DNA of 64,000 nt, taken from positions 310,001 to 374,000 of the forward strand of contig NZ_JACHYN010000003.1 of NCBI RefSeq assembly GCF_014192915.1, given 5' to 3'. Positions 29,774-38,451 of the stretch are shown in pieces (the stretch's first letter is position 1; every line of letters begins with the position of its first letter). The notes beneath the pieces were generated by a model. It saw only the letters and a list, made by a program, of their open reading frames with translations. It had not been told where the DNA came from and ran no database searches. The translations under genes were made by a program, and so were the position numbers. Source of the stretch: Azospirillum sp. OGB3 (GTDB lineage: Bacteria > Pseudomonadota > Alphaproteobacteria > Azospirillales > Azospirillaceae).

Positions 29774-30934
29774 TTACGAATCCACGACCTTGACGGCCCG
29801 CCCGGCGGTCAGGCCGGGCAGGGGGGCGGTCACCGCCAGATCGCCGTCGGCCAACCCGCGCACCTCAACGAGATCGCCGCGCGACCAGGCGCCCAGCACC
29901 TCGACCTTGCGCCGCTCCACCCGGCCTCCGGAGACGACCAGCACGAAGTCGCCGTCCTGGTCATGGCGGACGGCGGCCGGGGGCAGGGCGAAGGCGCCCT
30001 CCACCTCGTCGACCACCGCGTCGCCCGCGGCGAACATGCCGCCGCGCAGGGCTCCGTCGGCGTTGTCCAGCACGATGTAGACGGGAATGGCGCGGGTGCC
30101 GGCGCGGGCCATCGGGTTGATGCGGGCGATCTGACCGGAGAAGTCGCGCTCGCCGAAGCCCTCCACGCGCAGCCGCACGGTCTGGCCGGGCTTCAGCCGG
30201 GCCACGTCGTCGGCGGGCACCGCCGCCTCGACCTCGACACGGCTGAGATCGACGACGGAGAACATCTTGGCGTTGACCGCCAGCGTCTCGCCGGGGTTGA
30301 CCGCACGCTCGGCGACCGTGCCGTCGATCGGGCTCGCCACCACCGCGTCGCGCAACGCCTTGCGGGCGAGGTCCACCTGGGCCTCCAGCGCCGCGACGGT
30401 GGCCTGCTGGAAGCGGAAGGTGCTCTGCGCCTGATCCATGTTGGTTTCCGACACGATGTCCTTCTGGCGCAGCGCCAGATTCTTGGCGCGGGTCTTGTCG
30501 GCCAGCACGAGTTGCGCCTTGGCACCCTCCAGGTTGCTCAGCTTCTCGTCCAGCTTGGCCTGAAGCTCCACCGTGTCGAAGCGGGCCAGCACTTCGCCCT
30601 TGCGGACGGCCTGCCCCTCGCGCACCGGCACCTCGACCAGCCGGGCGGCGACCTCCGACTTCACCATGGACTGCTCCATCGGCTTCACCGAACCGCTGAG
30701 CCGCACCAGTTCGGTCAGGCGGCGCGGGGCCATGCGGGTCAGCTCGACGGGCGACAGCTCCACCGCCCGCTCCGCCGGGGGCAGGCTGGCCGCGGCCGGC
30801 GACACCGCGTCGTGGCTGCTCGTCACCTTCCAGGCGACGCCACCTGCGGCCAGCGCCCCGGCGATCAGCAGGGGCAGCAGCAGGCGGCGCCGCGGCTTGG
30901 CGGCGGGACCATCGGTACGGGCGGCGTCGATCAT
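29774..30934 (-). CDS. RND efflux periplasmic adaptor of the TetR-controlled system
   Basis: The 386-residue adaptor has an N-terminal membrane anchor (RRRLLLPLLIAGALAAGGVA), lipoyl halves VAARLVEVPVREGQAVRKGE and DAVVASPIDGTVAERAVNPGE, a coiled hairpin and a beta-barrel domain. The ATG at 30934 overlaps the tetR stop as ATGA. A longer in-frame start at 31057 lies inside tetR and adds an Arg/Pro-rich stretch that is not real. No channel gene accompanies it. Confidence 0.92.
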   Translation of the reverse strand: MIDAARTDGPAAKPRRRLLLPLLIAGALAAGGVAWKVTSSHDAVSPAAASLPPAERAVELSPVELTRMAPRRLTELVRLSGSVKPMEQSMVKSEVAARLVEVPVREGQAVRKGEVLARFDTVELQAKLDEKLSNLEGAKAQLVLADKTRAKNLALRQKDIVSETNMDQAQSTFRFQQATVAALEAQVDLARKALRDAVVASPIDGTVAERAVNPGETLAVNAKMFSVVDLSRVEVEAAVPADDVARLKPGQTVRLRVEGFGERDFSGQIARINPMARAGTRAIPVYIVLDNADGALRGGMFAAGDAVVDEVEGAFALPPAAVRHDQDGDFVLVVSGGRVERRKVEVLGAWSRGDLVEVRGLADGDLAVTAPLPGLTAGRAVKVVDS

Positions 30935-31590
30935 GGGGTGCGGTCCTTGGGTTCGGCCCTCAGCCCGTTGAGGACGAGGTCGAGATAGGCGTCGAGGTAG
31001 GATTCGGCGGAGGCCGCGGCGGGGTCCGGCTCGAAGGGGCGCAGCGAGTGGTTCCACAGCGAGAGCATGCTGAGCGGGGCGGCGATGACGCGGGCCATCT
31101 GCTCCACATCGACGGGGCGGAACTCTCCGCGCTCGATGCCGCGGCGCAGGATGCGCGCGAAGAAGCGCCGCCCGCGCAGGACGACCTCCTCCATGTAGAA
31201 GCGGGCGAGGTCGGGGAAGTTTTGCGCCTCGGCGATGACGAGCTTCGACAGCCCGGCGTTGGGGCTCTGCTCCATCTCCCAGAAGCCGTGGGCGAGGCCG
31301 CGCAGGAACTCTTCGCTGCTGCCGGTGAAGCTGTCCAGCAGGTCCTCGCCCATCTGGAACTGCGGCAGGATGGACTCCCGGACGACGGCTTTGAACAGCC
31401 CTTCCTTGTTCTCGAAATAGAGGTAGGGCAACCCGACGCTGACGCCGGCCCGGCGCGCGACATGCTCCAGCTTGGTTGCGGCAAATCCGCGCGAGATGAA
31501 CAGGTCGCGCGCCGCCTCGATCACCTCGGCGGGGCGGGCCTCCTTGCGCCGGGACCGGCGTGAGGGGGGAAGGGGAGAGCTGTCGGGCAT
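30931..31590 (-). CDS. TetR-family repressor of the downstream RND system
   Basis: The 219-residue protein has an N-terminal TetR DNA-binding domain (AARDLFISRGFAATKLEH, then VSVGLPYLYFENKEGLF) and a helical ligand-binding domain. It is the first gene of the operon and overlaps the adaptor gene. A promoter with a 14-base palindrome lies directly upstream, so autorepression is likely. The inducing compound is unknown. Confidence 0.93.
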   Translation of the reverse strand: MPDSSPLPPSRRSRRKEARPAEVIEAARDLFISRGFAATKLEHVARRAGVSVGLPYLYFENKEGLFKAVVRESILPQFQMGEDLLDSFTGSSEEFLRGLAHGFWEMEQSPNAGLSKLVIAEAQNFPDLARFYMEEVVLRGRRFFARILRRGIERGEFRPVDVEQMARVIAAPLSMLSLWNHSLRPFEPDPAAASAESYLDAYLDLVLNGLRAEPKDRTP

Positions 31591-31605
31591 CGGTGCGAAG
31601 CTATA

Positions 31606-31647
31606 AATGAACGTTCATTCAATATGGAATGGTCATTGAAAAGTCAA
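31606..31647 (-). promoter_or_regulatory. promoter and palindromic operator of the tetR-RND operon
   Basis: On the minus strand, TTGACT (31642-31647) and TATTGA (31619-31624) are 17 bases apart. The perfect palindrome AATGAACGTTCATT (31606-31619) starts at the -10 element and covers the likely start of transcription. This suits repression by the TetR protein. Confidence 0.65.
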
Positions 31648-31932
31648 GCGGTTGACGGGCGCTGCGGCGATCGGCCCGCAAGTTTAGGGCGTGACAGGAA
31701 TGGGTCTCTCGCCTGCCTCGGCAAAGACGGCAACAGTGCCAAATGGGGCAGAAAAAGGGCCAATACGGATGAACAGCATTTGCCTGAAAACCATTCCAAT
31801 GGGCTATGAAAAAGGGAAAGGCCGTGGAATCAGGACATTACACCCGCCTTGTTGCTTGACAGCCGACACCATTACATCGCAAAGAGAGGGTAACGCTTTC
31901 GATCTTTGTGCAACAAGCACGGACCCCTCCTC

Positions 31933-33018
31933 GTGGCTTATCGCGACTTCACCGCGGCCCGCGCCGCCGGTGCCGCCCTGATTCTCGCCCTCGGCTTGGC
32001 GGGTTGCGCCTCGAACGCTCCGGAAACGGCGGAACTTGCCGTCAAGGCCCCGGAGGTGGCCGAAGTCCCGATTGATCTGAACGACCCGCTCGGCCGCTGG
32101 GTCCCCCACATGCGCGAGGCGTCGGAGCGGTTCGACGTGCCGGAAAAGTGGATCAGGGCCGTGATGATGCGCGAAAGCGGCGGGCGCTCCGTCGTGAACG
32201 GCCGCACCATCACCAGCCATGCCGGCGCCATCGGGCTGATGCAGGTGATGCCCGGCACCTACGACATGATGCGCACGCAATACGGGCTGGGGTCCGACCC
32301 GTCCGATCCGCGCGACAACATCCTGGCCGGCACCGCCTACCTGCGCGAGATGTACGACCTGTTCGGCGCGCCGGGCTTCCTCGCCGCCTACAATTGCGGC
32401 CCGGCCTGCTACGCCTCGCATCTGGCGGGCAAGCAGCGGCTGCCGCGCGAAACCCGGATGTACATCGCGGCGTTGACGCCGAACCTGCGCGGCGCGGCGC
32501 CGCGCGAGCCGTCTCAGGCGGCGGGCGCCAGCGCGATCGAGGTCGCCATCGTTCCGGCGAGCGCTCCCGCGCCGACGCCCGTGGCGGTGGCTGCCAAGCC
32601 CGCCACCAAGCCGGCGGCTCCGGAACCGGTCGCCGTTGCCGCGGTGGTGCCGGAACCGGTGGCGCCGGTGCCGCAGACCCCGGCCGCCCTCGCGCCGGTC
32701 GCCGTGGCCGCCCTGGAACCCCGCCCGGCTCCGCTGGTGGTGGAACCGAGTGGCCGTGGCGAAGCCCGCCCGCCCGCGGAGTTCGTCGCCGCCACCGACC
32801 GGGACGCGCCAACCGCGATGGCGGCCCGGACCGGGCGGACGCCGTCCCGGACGGTGGAGACCCTGGTCGCCGAGGCGATGCTGCCGCCCCACGCGGTCGG
32901 CAAGGGCGAGCGGGTGGTCATCCGCTTCGTGTCCCAGCGCAGCGGCGGCTGCGGCAGCCTGGAGGGCCGCGACCGCGTCTGCGTCGCCCTGGCCGGAGGG
33001 GAGGGCGCCGGCCTGTAA
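31933..33018 (+). CDS. lytic transglycosylase lipoprotein
   Basis: The protein cleaves peptidoglycan between MurNAc and GlcNAc. An SLT domain spans about residues 55-185, with the catalytic Glu in MMRESGG, then HAGAIGLMQVMPGTY and AAYNCGP. The N-terminus has a lipobox in ALGLAGCAS, so it is probably anchored in the outer membrane. A long Ala/Pro/Val-rich linker (about 200-300) is followed by a short Cys-containing tail. The start is uncertain: GTG 31933 gives 361 residues and a good lipoprotein signal, TTG 31906 gives 370; there is no ATG. The 342-base region upstream holds the tetR promoter and a lone TTGACA at 31856 but no gene. Confidence 0.85.
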   Translation: MAYRDFTAARAAGAALILALGLAGCASNAPETAELAVKAPEVAEVPIDLNDPLGRWVPHMREASERFDVPEKWIRAVMMRESGGRSVVNGRTITSHAGAIGLMQVMPGTYDMMRTQYGLGSDPSDPRDNILAGTAYLREMYDLFGAPGFLAAYNCGPACYASHLAGKQRLPRETRMYIAALTPNLRGAAPREPSQAAGASAIEVAIVPASAPAPTPVAVAAKPATKPAAPEPVAVAAVVPEPVAPVPQTPAALAPVAVAALEPRPAPLVVEPSGRGEARPPAEFVAATDRDAPTAMAARTGRTPSRTVETLVAEAMLPPHAVGKGERVVIRFVSQRSGGCGSLEGRDRVCVALAGGEGAGL

Positions 33019-33063
33019 CGGTCCCTTCCGCTTCCATTTCACAGCATCGGCAACAACCAGAGG

Positions 33064-33101
33064 CGGCGCCCACCGGACGGTCGGGCGCCGTCTTCGGTTT
33101 T
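33064..33101 (+). terminator. intrinsic terminator after the transglycosylase gene
   Basis: CGGCGCCC (33064-33071) pairs with 33083-33090, and the loop contains a further ACCG/CGGT pairing. The hairpin is followed by TCTTCGGTTTT. The rest of the 214-base gap before the chemoreceptor shows no clear promoter. Confidence 0.75.
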
Positions 33102-33232
33102 CCACAATAGCCTCACACCCACGTCCCCGAGCATATAGGTACTCAAACAATAAAGCCCCGGAGGAGCCGCCCCAGTGCCGCCCATCCGGAACAACGAAGA
33201 GTTCGGGGGAACGCTGCGGATGAGGTGCGGAG

Positions 33233-35236
33233 ATGGTATCCGGTACAAGTGAGCGGGCGAAGCGCTCGACCTTTCAAGTCGTTGTGGTGGATTGCCTGAT
33301 TGCGGGCGTCGTGGTGGCCGCCCTGGCGGTGTTCGGCGGCATGACCGCCATGGAGGCGACGCGCATCGCCGACGGCAACGCCGAGCTGGCGCAGCGGGTG
33401 GCCGAAAACCAGAGGATCGCGCTGGAGGCGGAGCGGCTCGCCAAGCTGGGCGAGGCGGTGATCGCCAGCGGCGACGAGGCGACGCGCGCCGAGGCGCTGA
33501 GCGGCCTGGACGCCCACGCCGCGCGGATGTCCGCCAACGCCGAGCCGGGCATCGCCCAGACCGTCGCCAAGGCGGTCGCGGCCAGCCGGGATGCCGCGAC
33601 CATCGGCGCCAAGGTCGAGGCGCTGGACAAGAAATTCGGCTTCAACATCAGCCGCGCGGAAAGCCTGTCGGGCGACATCGCCCGCGGCCTGTCCGCGGCG
33701 ATGCGCGCGACGACGCAACCGGCGGACGAGCAGGCGCTCGCCACGCTCTTCTCCACCATCCGCGACGCCAAGTTCCTGCTGACCCGCCTGCCGTCCCAGC
33801 TCTACCCGCCGGCGGTCGGCAACGACCTGCGCCAGTTCCGCGAACACATGGCCAAGGCGATGGAACTGCGCCGGCATCTGCCGGACGCCGACGAGTTCGA
33901 GAGCGTCGCCGACGACATCGCCTCTTTCGCGGCACTCGACGAGACCTTCGCGCAGCGCACCGAAACGCTGCGCCTGACCACCGACGCCCACGCCCACAAC
34001 CAGGAGGTCCGGACGCTGGTCGACGGGCTGGTGCAGGGGATGAACGCCGCCTCCGACGCGGTGACCACGCGCAGCCAGGAGGGAGCCGCGGCGCTGACCG
34101 CGGTGCTCGACCGGCTGACGCTCATCGCGCTGGGCGCCTTCGTGGTGATCGGGCTGATCGGCGGCCTGAACATGCTGCTGGGCTACCGCTTCATCATGCA
34201 GCCGGTGCGCGACGCCAGCCGGGCGCTCCAGGCGCTGACCCGCGGCGAGGGCGCGGTGAACCTGCGCCCCTCGCCGCTGCGCGAGATCGCCGACATCCAT
34301 GGCGCCGTCGAGGCCTTCCGCGAAGCGCTGGACGCCCGCCAGCGGGCGGAGGAGACCCGGCGCGAGCAGGAGCGCCGGGCCGAGCAGGAGCGCCGCGCCC
34401 TGATGGCGACGCTGGCCAACGGGCTGGAGCGCACCGTGCAGGCGGTGGCCGGCTCGCTGTCCGTGGCGGCGTCGGAGGTCACCGGCTCCGCCCGCGCCGT
34501 CGCCGGCATGGCGTCGGACACCGCGCAGCGCACCCGCGCCGCCGCGGACGCGGCCGGCACGGCGACCAGCAATGTTGGTGCCGTTGCCTCGGCCAGCGAG
34601 CAGCTTTCCGCCTCCATCGACGGGATCGGCCAGCAGATCGCCCAGTCGCGCAGCGTGGCGGAGGACGCCGTCGCCGAATCCCGGCGCGCCAACGGCCTGA
34701 CCAAAGGACTGTCGGACTCCGCCCAGAAGATCGGGGAGGTGGTCGCCATCATCACCGCCATCGCCCAGCAGACCAACCTCCTGGCGCTCAACGCCAGCAT
34801 CGAGGCGGCGCGGGCTGGCGACGCCGGCAAGGGCTTCGCCGTCGTCGCCACCGAGGTGAAGGCGCTCGCCTCCCAGACCGCCTCCTCGACGGAGGAGATC
34901 GCCACGCTGGTCCACGGCATCCAGCAATCGACCATGGGGGTGGTGGAGGCCATCGCCCGCATCGGCTCCACCATCGCCGTCATCGGCGAGAGCGTGTCCG
35001 GCATCGCCGCGGCGGTCGAGCAGCAGCGCCAGGCGACCTCGGAGATCACCCACAACGTGCGCATCGTGGAGTGCATGAACACCGACGTGTCGTCGAACAT
35101 CGGCGACGTCAGCCGGGTGGCGGTGGACACCGGGCGCTCCGCCGACGCCATGATGGGGGCGGCCGACCGCCTGTCGGAGCTGGCCGGGACCCTGAACGGC
35201 GCGGTGGACGATTTCCTGCGGCAGGTGCGGGCCTGA
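33233..35236 (+). CDS. methyl-accepting chemotaxis protein
   Basis: The 667-residue receptor has two membrane helices (about 18-42 and 295-320) around a periplasmic helical sensor domain of about 250 residues. Then come a HAMP domain, a short coiled segment rich in Arg/Glu, and a signalling domain with the hairpin tip [20 protein letters not shown]. The sensor resembles no ligand class I can name. The segment after [11 protein letters not shown] reads [12 protein letters not shown], which is unusual for the region. It is transcribed alone. It probably reports to CheA as in other alphaproteobacterial receptors. Confidence 0.93.
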   Translation: MVSGTSERAKRSTFQVVVVDCLIAGVVVAALAVFGGMTAMEATRIADGNAELAQRVAENQRIALEAERLAKLGEAVIASGDEATRAEALSGLDAHAARMSANAEPGIAQTVAKAVAASRDAATIGAKVEALDKKFGFNISRAESLSGDIARGLSAAMRATTQPADEQALATLFSTIRDAKFLLTRLPSQLYPPAVGNDLRQFREHMAKAMELRRHLPDADEFESVADDIASFAALDETFAQRTETLRLTTDAHAHNQEVRTLVDGLVQGMNAASDAVTTRSQEGAAALTAVLDRLTLIALGAFVVIGLIGGLNMLLGYRFIMQPVRDASRALQALTRGEGAVNLRPSPLREIADIHGAVEAFREALDARQRAEETRREQERRAEQERRALMATLANGLERTVQAVAGSLSVAASEVTGSARAVAGMASDTAQRTRAAADAAGTATSNVGAVASASEQLSASIDGIGQQIAQSRSVAEDAVAESRRANGLTKGLSDSAQKIGEVVAIITAIAQQTNLLALNASIEAARAGDAGKGFAVVATEVKALASQTASSTEEIATLVHGIQQSTMGVVEAIARIGSTIAVIGESVSGIAAAVEQQRQATSEITHNVRIVECMNTDVSSNIGDVSRVAVDTGRSADAMMGAADRLSELAGTLNGAVDDFLRQVRA

Positions 35237-35250
35237 CGCCGGAGCGTCGG

Positions 35251-35276
35251 ACCGGAGCGCTTTCCGGCGCTCCGGT
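35251..35276. terminator. bidirectional hairpin between the chemoreceptor and a converging lipoprotein gene
   Basis: ACCGGAGCGC (35251-35260) pairs perfectly with 35267-35276 over a 6-base loop. Its right arm reaches the stop codon of the converging gene. There is no T-run. Confidence 0.55.
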
Positions 35277-35641
35277 CACCGGAGCTTCGAGCGGTCGCCC
35301 TTGTGGGTGTCCAGATACGCTTGCAGCTTGGGATCGTCGAGGACGGGCTTTCCATCGACGCCGTAGATCAGGCAGGGAACGCCCTTCGAATTGGTTTCGC
35401 AGACGCTGATGGCGGTGGCTTCCGACGGCCCGGCGCAGCCGCCGAAATCCGGGCAATAGACGATTCCGACGGCGCGGCCATTCTCGCTGACCGCGAAGGC
35501 CTTGGCGTGGGGGATGGCGGCCCAGTCGGCAAAATACTGCATGGCCGCGGGGGACATGCCGATGGGCTTTTGTGCGTAGGTCGTCTGGCAAGCGGCGAGC
35601 ATCGTGATGCACGTCACAAGCACCATGGCATTTCTTTTCAC
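35276..35641 (-). CDS. small lipoprotein of unknown function
   Basis: The 121-residue protein has a signal peptide with a lipobox (ITMLAACQTT), so it is probably membrane anchored. The mature part contains four cysteines (YCPDFGGCAG, SVCETN, VPCLIYG), which may form disulfides in the periplasm. I recognise no domain. The GTG start at 35641 is supported by GAGGGGGA five bases upstream; an ATG at 35626 would cut the signal peptide short. It is transcribed towards the chemoreceptor gene. Confidence 0.7.
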   Translation of the reverse strand: MKRNAMVLVTCITMLAACQTTYAQKPIGMSPAAMQYFADWAAIPHAKAFAVSENGRAVGIVYCPDFGGCAGPSEATAISVCETNSKGVPCLIYGVDGKPVLDDPKLQAYLDTHKGDRSKLR

Positions 35642-35805
35642 AAAGTCCCCCTCGTGCGCGTCTAACCTGCGGGGGAATATCTAATAATGAATTCTTCTTA
35701 TGGGAGCAACGCGCGTGATGCCCGTCCGCTCATTGTCCATTCCCGAACGGGCGGGCGGCGTGCTAACAGGCGGAACGACGACCACGCCTGCCCCCTCCCG
35801 GACCC

Positions 35806-36795
35806 ATGGAACTCCCCCCTTCGCTCCGCCACGCGGTGGACCGCGCGCTCGACGGCATCGCCCTGTCCGACCTGAAGCGCGCGGCGGACCGCCTTTCCCA
35901 GCGCTACCGCGCGGAGGTGCGGGACGGGCGTTTCCACCTGTCCGACGATCTGGCGGCGCGGGCCTACCTTGCCACCCGCCTGCCGGCGACGTTCGCCGCC
36001 GTGCGCTCCAGCATGGCGGCGGTGGCCGAGGCGCTTCCCGATTTCGCTCCGGTGACCGCGCTGGATGTCGGGGCGGGGCCGGGAACGGCGCTATGGGCGG
36101 CGTCGGACTGCTGGGCCAGCCTGGACGACGCCCTGCTGATCGAGGGCAGCCCGGCCATCCGCGCGGTCGGCGAGACGCTGGCGCAGGCGGCGGCACCGGC
36201 GCGGATCGCCTGGCGGGCCGGCGACGCCGCCGGGGACCTGCCCGATCTGGAGCCGCGCGATCTGGTGACGCTGGCCTATGTGCTGGACGAGCTGGCGGAG
36301 CTGGCGCGCGACCGGCTGGTCGACCGGCTGTGGTCGCTCACCGCCGGGACGCTGCTGATCGTGGAGCCCGGCACGCCCGCCGGCTGGGTGCGGATCGTCC
36401 GGGCGCGGGAGCGGCTGGTTGCTGCCGGCGCGCATTTGGTGGCGCCCTGCGTGCACAGCGCCGCCTGCCCGCTGGCGGCGCCCGACTGGTGCCATTTCTC
36501 CCGCCGGGTCGCCCGCTCCCGCCTGCACCGCATGGCCAAGGGGGCGGAGGTGCCGTGGGAGGACGAGAAGTTCGTCTACGTCGCCGCCTCCCGCCGGCCC
36601 GGCACGTACCCCCACGCCCGCATCATCGCGCCGCCCTGGAGCGCCGGGAACGGGCGCATCGGCTTCAAGCTGTGCGGCCGGGACGGCGCCCGGACGGAGC
36701 GGATTCTCGGCAAGCGCGACGGCGCCGCCTTCAAGGCCGCGCGCCGGCTGGACTGGGGTGACGGCCTGTCGCTGACCGCCCCCCCGGAGACCTGA
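35806..36795 (+). CDS. Rsm22/METTL17-type methyltransferase-like protein
   Basis: The 329-residue protein has a SAM-binding fold with TALDVGAGPGTALWAA (about residues 83-98) and LAYVLDELAEL. Late in the sequence is a cysteine cluster, CVHSAACPLAAPDWCHF, typical of the Rsm22 family, where it binds a 4Fe-4S cluster. Mitochondrial relatives help assemble the small ribosomal subunit, so a role in bacterial ribosome assembly is plausible but not shown. No strong ribosome site precedes the ATG. It converges with the topoisomerase gene with six bases between stops. Confidence 0.85.
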   Translation: MELPPSLRHAVDRALDGIALSDLKRAADRLSQRYRAEVRDGRFHLSDDLAARAYLATRLPATFAAVRSSMAAVAEALPDFAPVTALDVGAGPGTALWAASDCWASLDDALLIEGSPAIRAVGETLAQAAAPARIAWRAGDAAGDLPDLEPRDLVTLAYVLDELAELARDRLVDRLWSLTAGTLLIVEPGTPAGWVRIVRARERLVAAGAHLVAPCVHSAACPLAAPDWCHFSRRVARSRLHRMAKGAEVPWEDEKFVYVAASRRPGTYPHARIIAPPWSAGNGRIGFKLCGRDGARTERILGKRDGAAFKAARRLDWGDGLSLTAPPET

Positions 36796-36801
36796 CGGTT
36801 C

Positions 36802-37920
36802 CTACGCCGCGCGCCGCCGCCGGCTCTCGCTGGCGCGGGACCGCCGCTCGCGCTCCAGCCGACCACGCAGAAAGGCCAGCACGGCGGCCTCCTCGGCCTC
36901 CAGCTCGGGAAGCTCCTCGCGCAGCTCGGTCTCGACCTCGCGGGTCAGGGAGTCCAGCAGGTTGCCTTCCAGATAGGCGTCCAGAATCTCCGGGTGAACG
37001 TAGCTCTTGCGGCAGACGCTGGCGGTGTTGCCGAGACGGGCGGCGACCTGCTCGATGGCGTGGGTGACGTTGCGTTTGGCCTTGGCGGTGCTGTCGAAGG
37101 TCTCGAACTCGCGCAGCGCCATGGCGGCCAGGACGGTGCCGGCCCAGGTGCGGAAGTCCTTGGCGGTGAAGTCCTGTCCGGTGGCGGCGCGCAGATACTC
37201 GTTCACGTCGCCGGAACTCACCGCGTGGCGCTGCCCGTCGCGGTCGACATACTGGAACAGCTCGTCCCCCGGCACGTCGCGGCAGGCGCGGACGACGCGG
37301 GCGAGGCGGCGGTCCTTCAGCGCGACGTTCCATTCCTTCCCGGATTTGCCCTTGAAGGTGAAGCGGATTTCCGAGCCCTCGATGTCGGCGTGGTCGTCGC
37401 GCAGGGTGGTCAGGCCGTAGCTGCTGTTCTCCCGCGCGTAGCTTTCGTTGCCGACGCGGATCAGCGTGGTTTCCAGCAGCCGCACCACGGCGGCCAGCAC
37501 CTTTTCCCGCGGCAGGCCACGGCGGGCGAGGTCGCCGTTAACCTGACGGCGGATGGCGGGCAGGGCGCGGCAGAAGTCGAGCATCCGCCCGAACTTCGTG
37601 CCCTCGCGCAACTCGGTCCAGCGGGGGTGGTAACGGTACTGTTTGCGCCCGCGCGTGTCGCGCCCCGTGGCCTGGAGGTGGCCGTCCGGGTCCGGGCAGA
37701 TCCAGACGCCGCGGTAGGCCGGGGGGATCGCCAGCTTGCGGATGCGCTCCAGCGTGTCCTCCTCGGTCACCCGCGTGCCGTCGGGCCAGCGATAGGAGAA
37801 ACCCTTGCCGGCGCGGCGTCGCCGGATGCCCGGCTCGTCGTCGCAGACGTAGCTCAGCCCGGCGCAGGCCGCGGCTTCTTCCGCGTCGTTACGGGGATCG
37901 GTGACCGTCAAACCGTCCAT
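36802..37920 (-). CDS. DNA topoisomerase IB
   Basis: This 372-residue enzyme relaxes supercoils by single-strand cleavage through a 3'-phosphotyrosine link. It has the poxvirus-like layout: N-terminal domain with RKLAIPPAYRGVWICPDP and GRKQYRYHPRW, then the catalytic core with TLIRVGNESYARENSSYGL and the nucleophile in SVCRKSYVHPEIL. The ATG at 37920 has GATGGGGA upstream. The open frame continues far upstream but only as an antisense shadow of the next genes. Bacterial TopIB is usually an accessory enzyme. Confidence 0.93.
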   Translation of the reverse strand: MDGLTVTDPRNDAEEAAACAGLSYVCDDEPGIRRRRAGKGFSYRWPDGTRVTEEDTLERIRKLAIPPAYRGVWICPDPDGHLQATGRDTRGRKQYRYHPRWTELREGTKFGRMLDFCRALPAIRRQVNGDLARRGLPREKVLAAVVRLLETTLIRVGNESYARENSSYGLTTLRDDHADIEGSEIRFTFKGKSGKEWNVALKDRRLARVVRACRDVPGDELFQYVDRDGQRHAVSSGDVNEYLRAATGQDFTAKDFRTWAGTVLAAMALREFETFDSTAKAKRNVTHAIEQVAARLGNTASVCRKSYVHPEILDAYLEGNLLDSLTREVETELREELPELEAEEAAVLAFLRGRLERERRSRASESRRRRAA

Positions 37921-38065
37921 GCTGGTGTCCCCATCGCTTGCCGCCCGCTGGCGGCTTGGGGGAAACATCGCCGCCGCGTTTTGGTTGCACGGTTGCGGCG
38001 GGCGCGCCGTTCGGCGACCATGGCCCCGGCAAAGAGGCCACGCCGGCACCGAAGGGAAGAGGACG

Positions 38066-38377
38066 ATGGACGAGACCAAGCTGACCGCCGCCCTGCCGAA
38101 CCTGGAGATCCAGATCCTGCACCGGGACGACCCGGAGCGCGGGGCCGAGACGATCGCCGTGCAGATCACCGCCACGCCCTCCTTCGACGCGCTGCGCGGG
38201 ATGATGGGGCCGGCGCTTCTGGCCTCGGCCAACCCGCTGCTCAATCCGGCCTTCACCAACGCCAACCCGATGCTCTCCCTGTGGATGGCGCCGATGCGTC
38301 TGTGGAGCGACGCCGTGCGGCAGGCCTGGGCGCCCTGGCTGCGCCTGACGCCGCCGCCGGGCGGCCGGAAGCCGTGA
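38066..38377 (+). CDS. conserved-looking small protein, unknown function
   Basis: The 103-residue protein starts with an acidic stretch (MDETKLTAALPNLEIQILH) and ends with a hydrophobic, Asn/Pro/Trp-rich segment including LLASANPLLNPAF and LWSDAVRQAWAPWLRL. There is no signal peptide or full membrane helix. AAGAGGACG gives a good ribosome site before the ATG at 38066. It lies between the divergent topoisomerase gene and the glucosidase gene. I recognise no family. Confidence 0.6.
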   Translation: MDETKLTAALPNLEIQILHRDDPERGAETIAVQITATPSFDALRGMMGPALLASANPLLNPAFTNANPMLSLWMAPMRLWSDAVRQAWAPWLRLTPPPGGRKP

Positions 38378-38416
38378 CCAAAACCGGCCCGGTAACCGAT
38401 CGTTAGGGCTATGGGG

Positions 38417-38449
38417 GGACCCTTTCCACGAGTCTCGTGTGGAGGGTCC
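38417..38449 (+). promoter_or_regulatory. hairpin covering the glucosidase ribosome-binding site
   Basis: GGACCCT (38417-38423) pairs with AGGGTCC (38443-38449), with an inner ACGAG/CTCGT pairing. The right arm contains most of the GGAGGG ribosome site of the next gene. This could limit translation until the hairpin opens. Confidence 0.4.
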
Positions 38450-38451
38450 TT

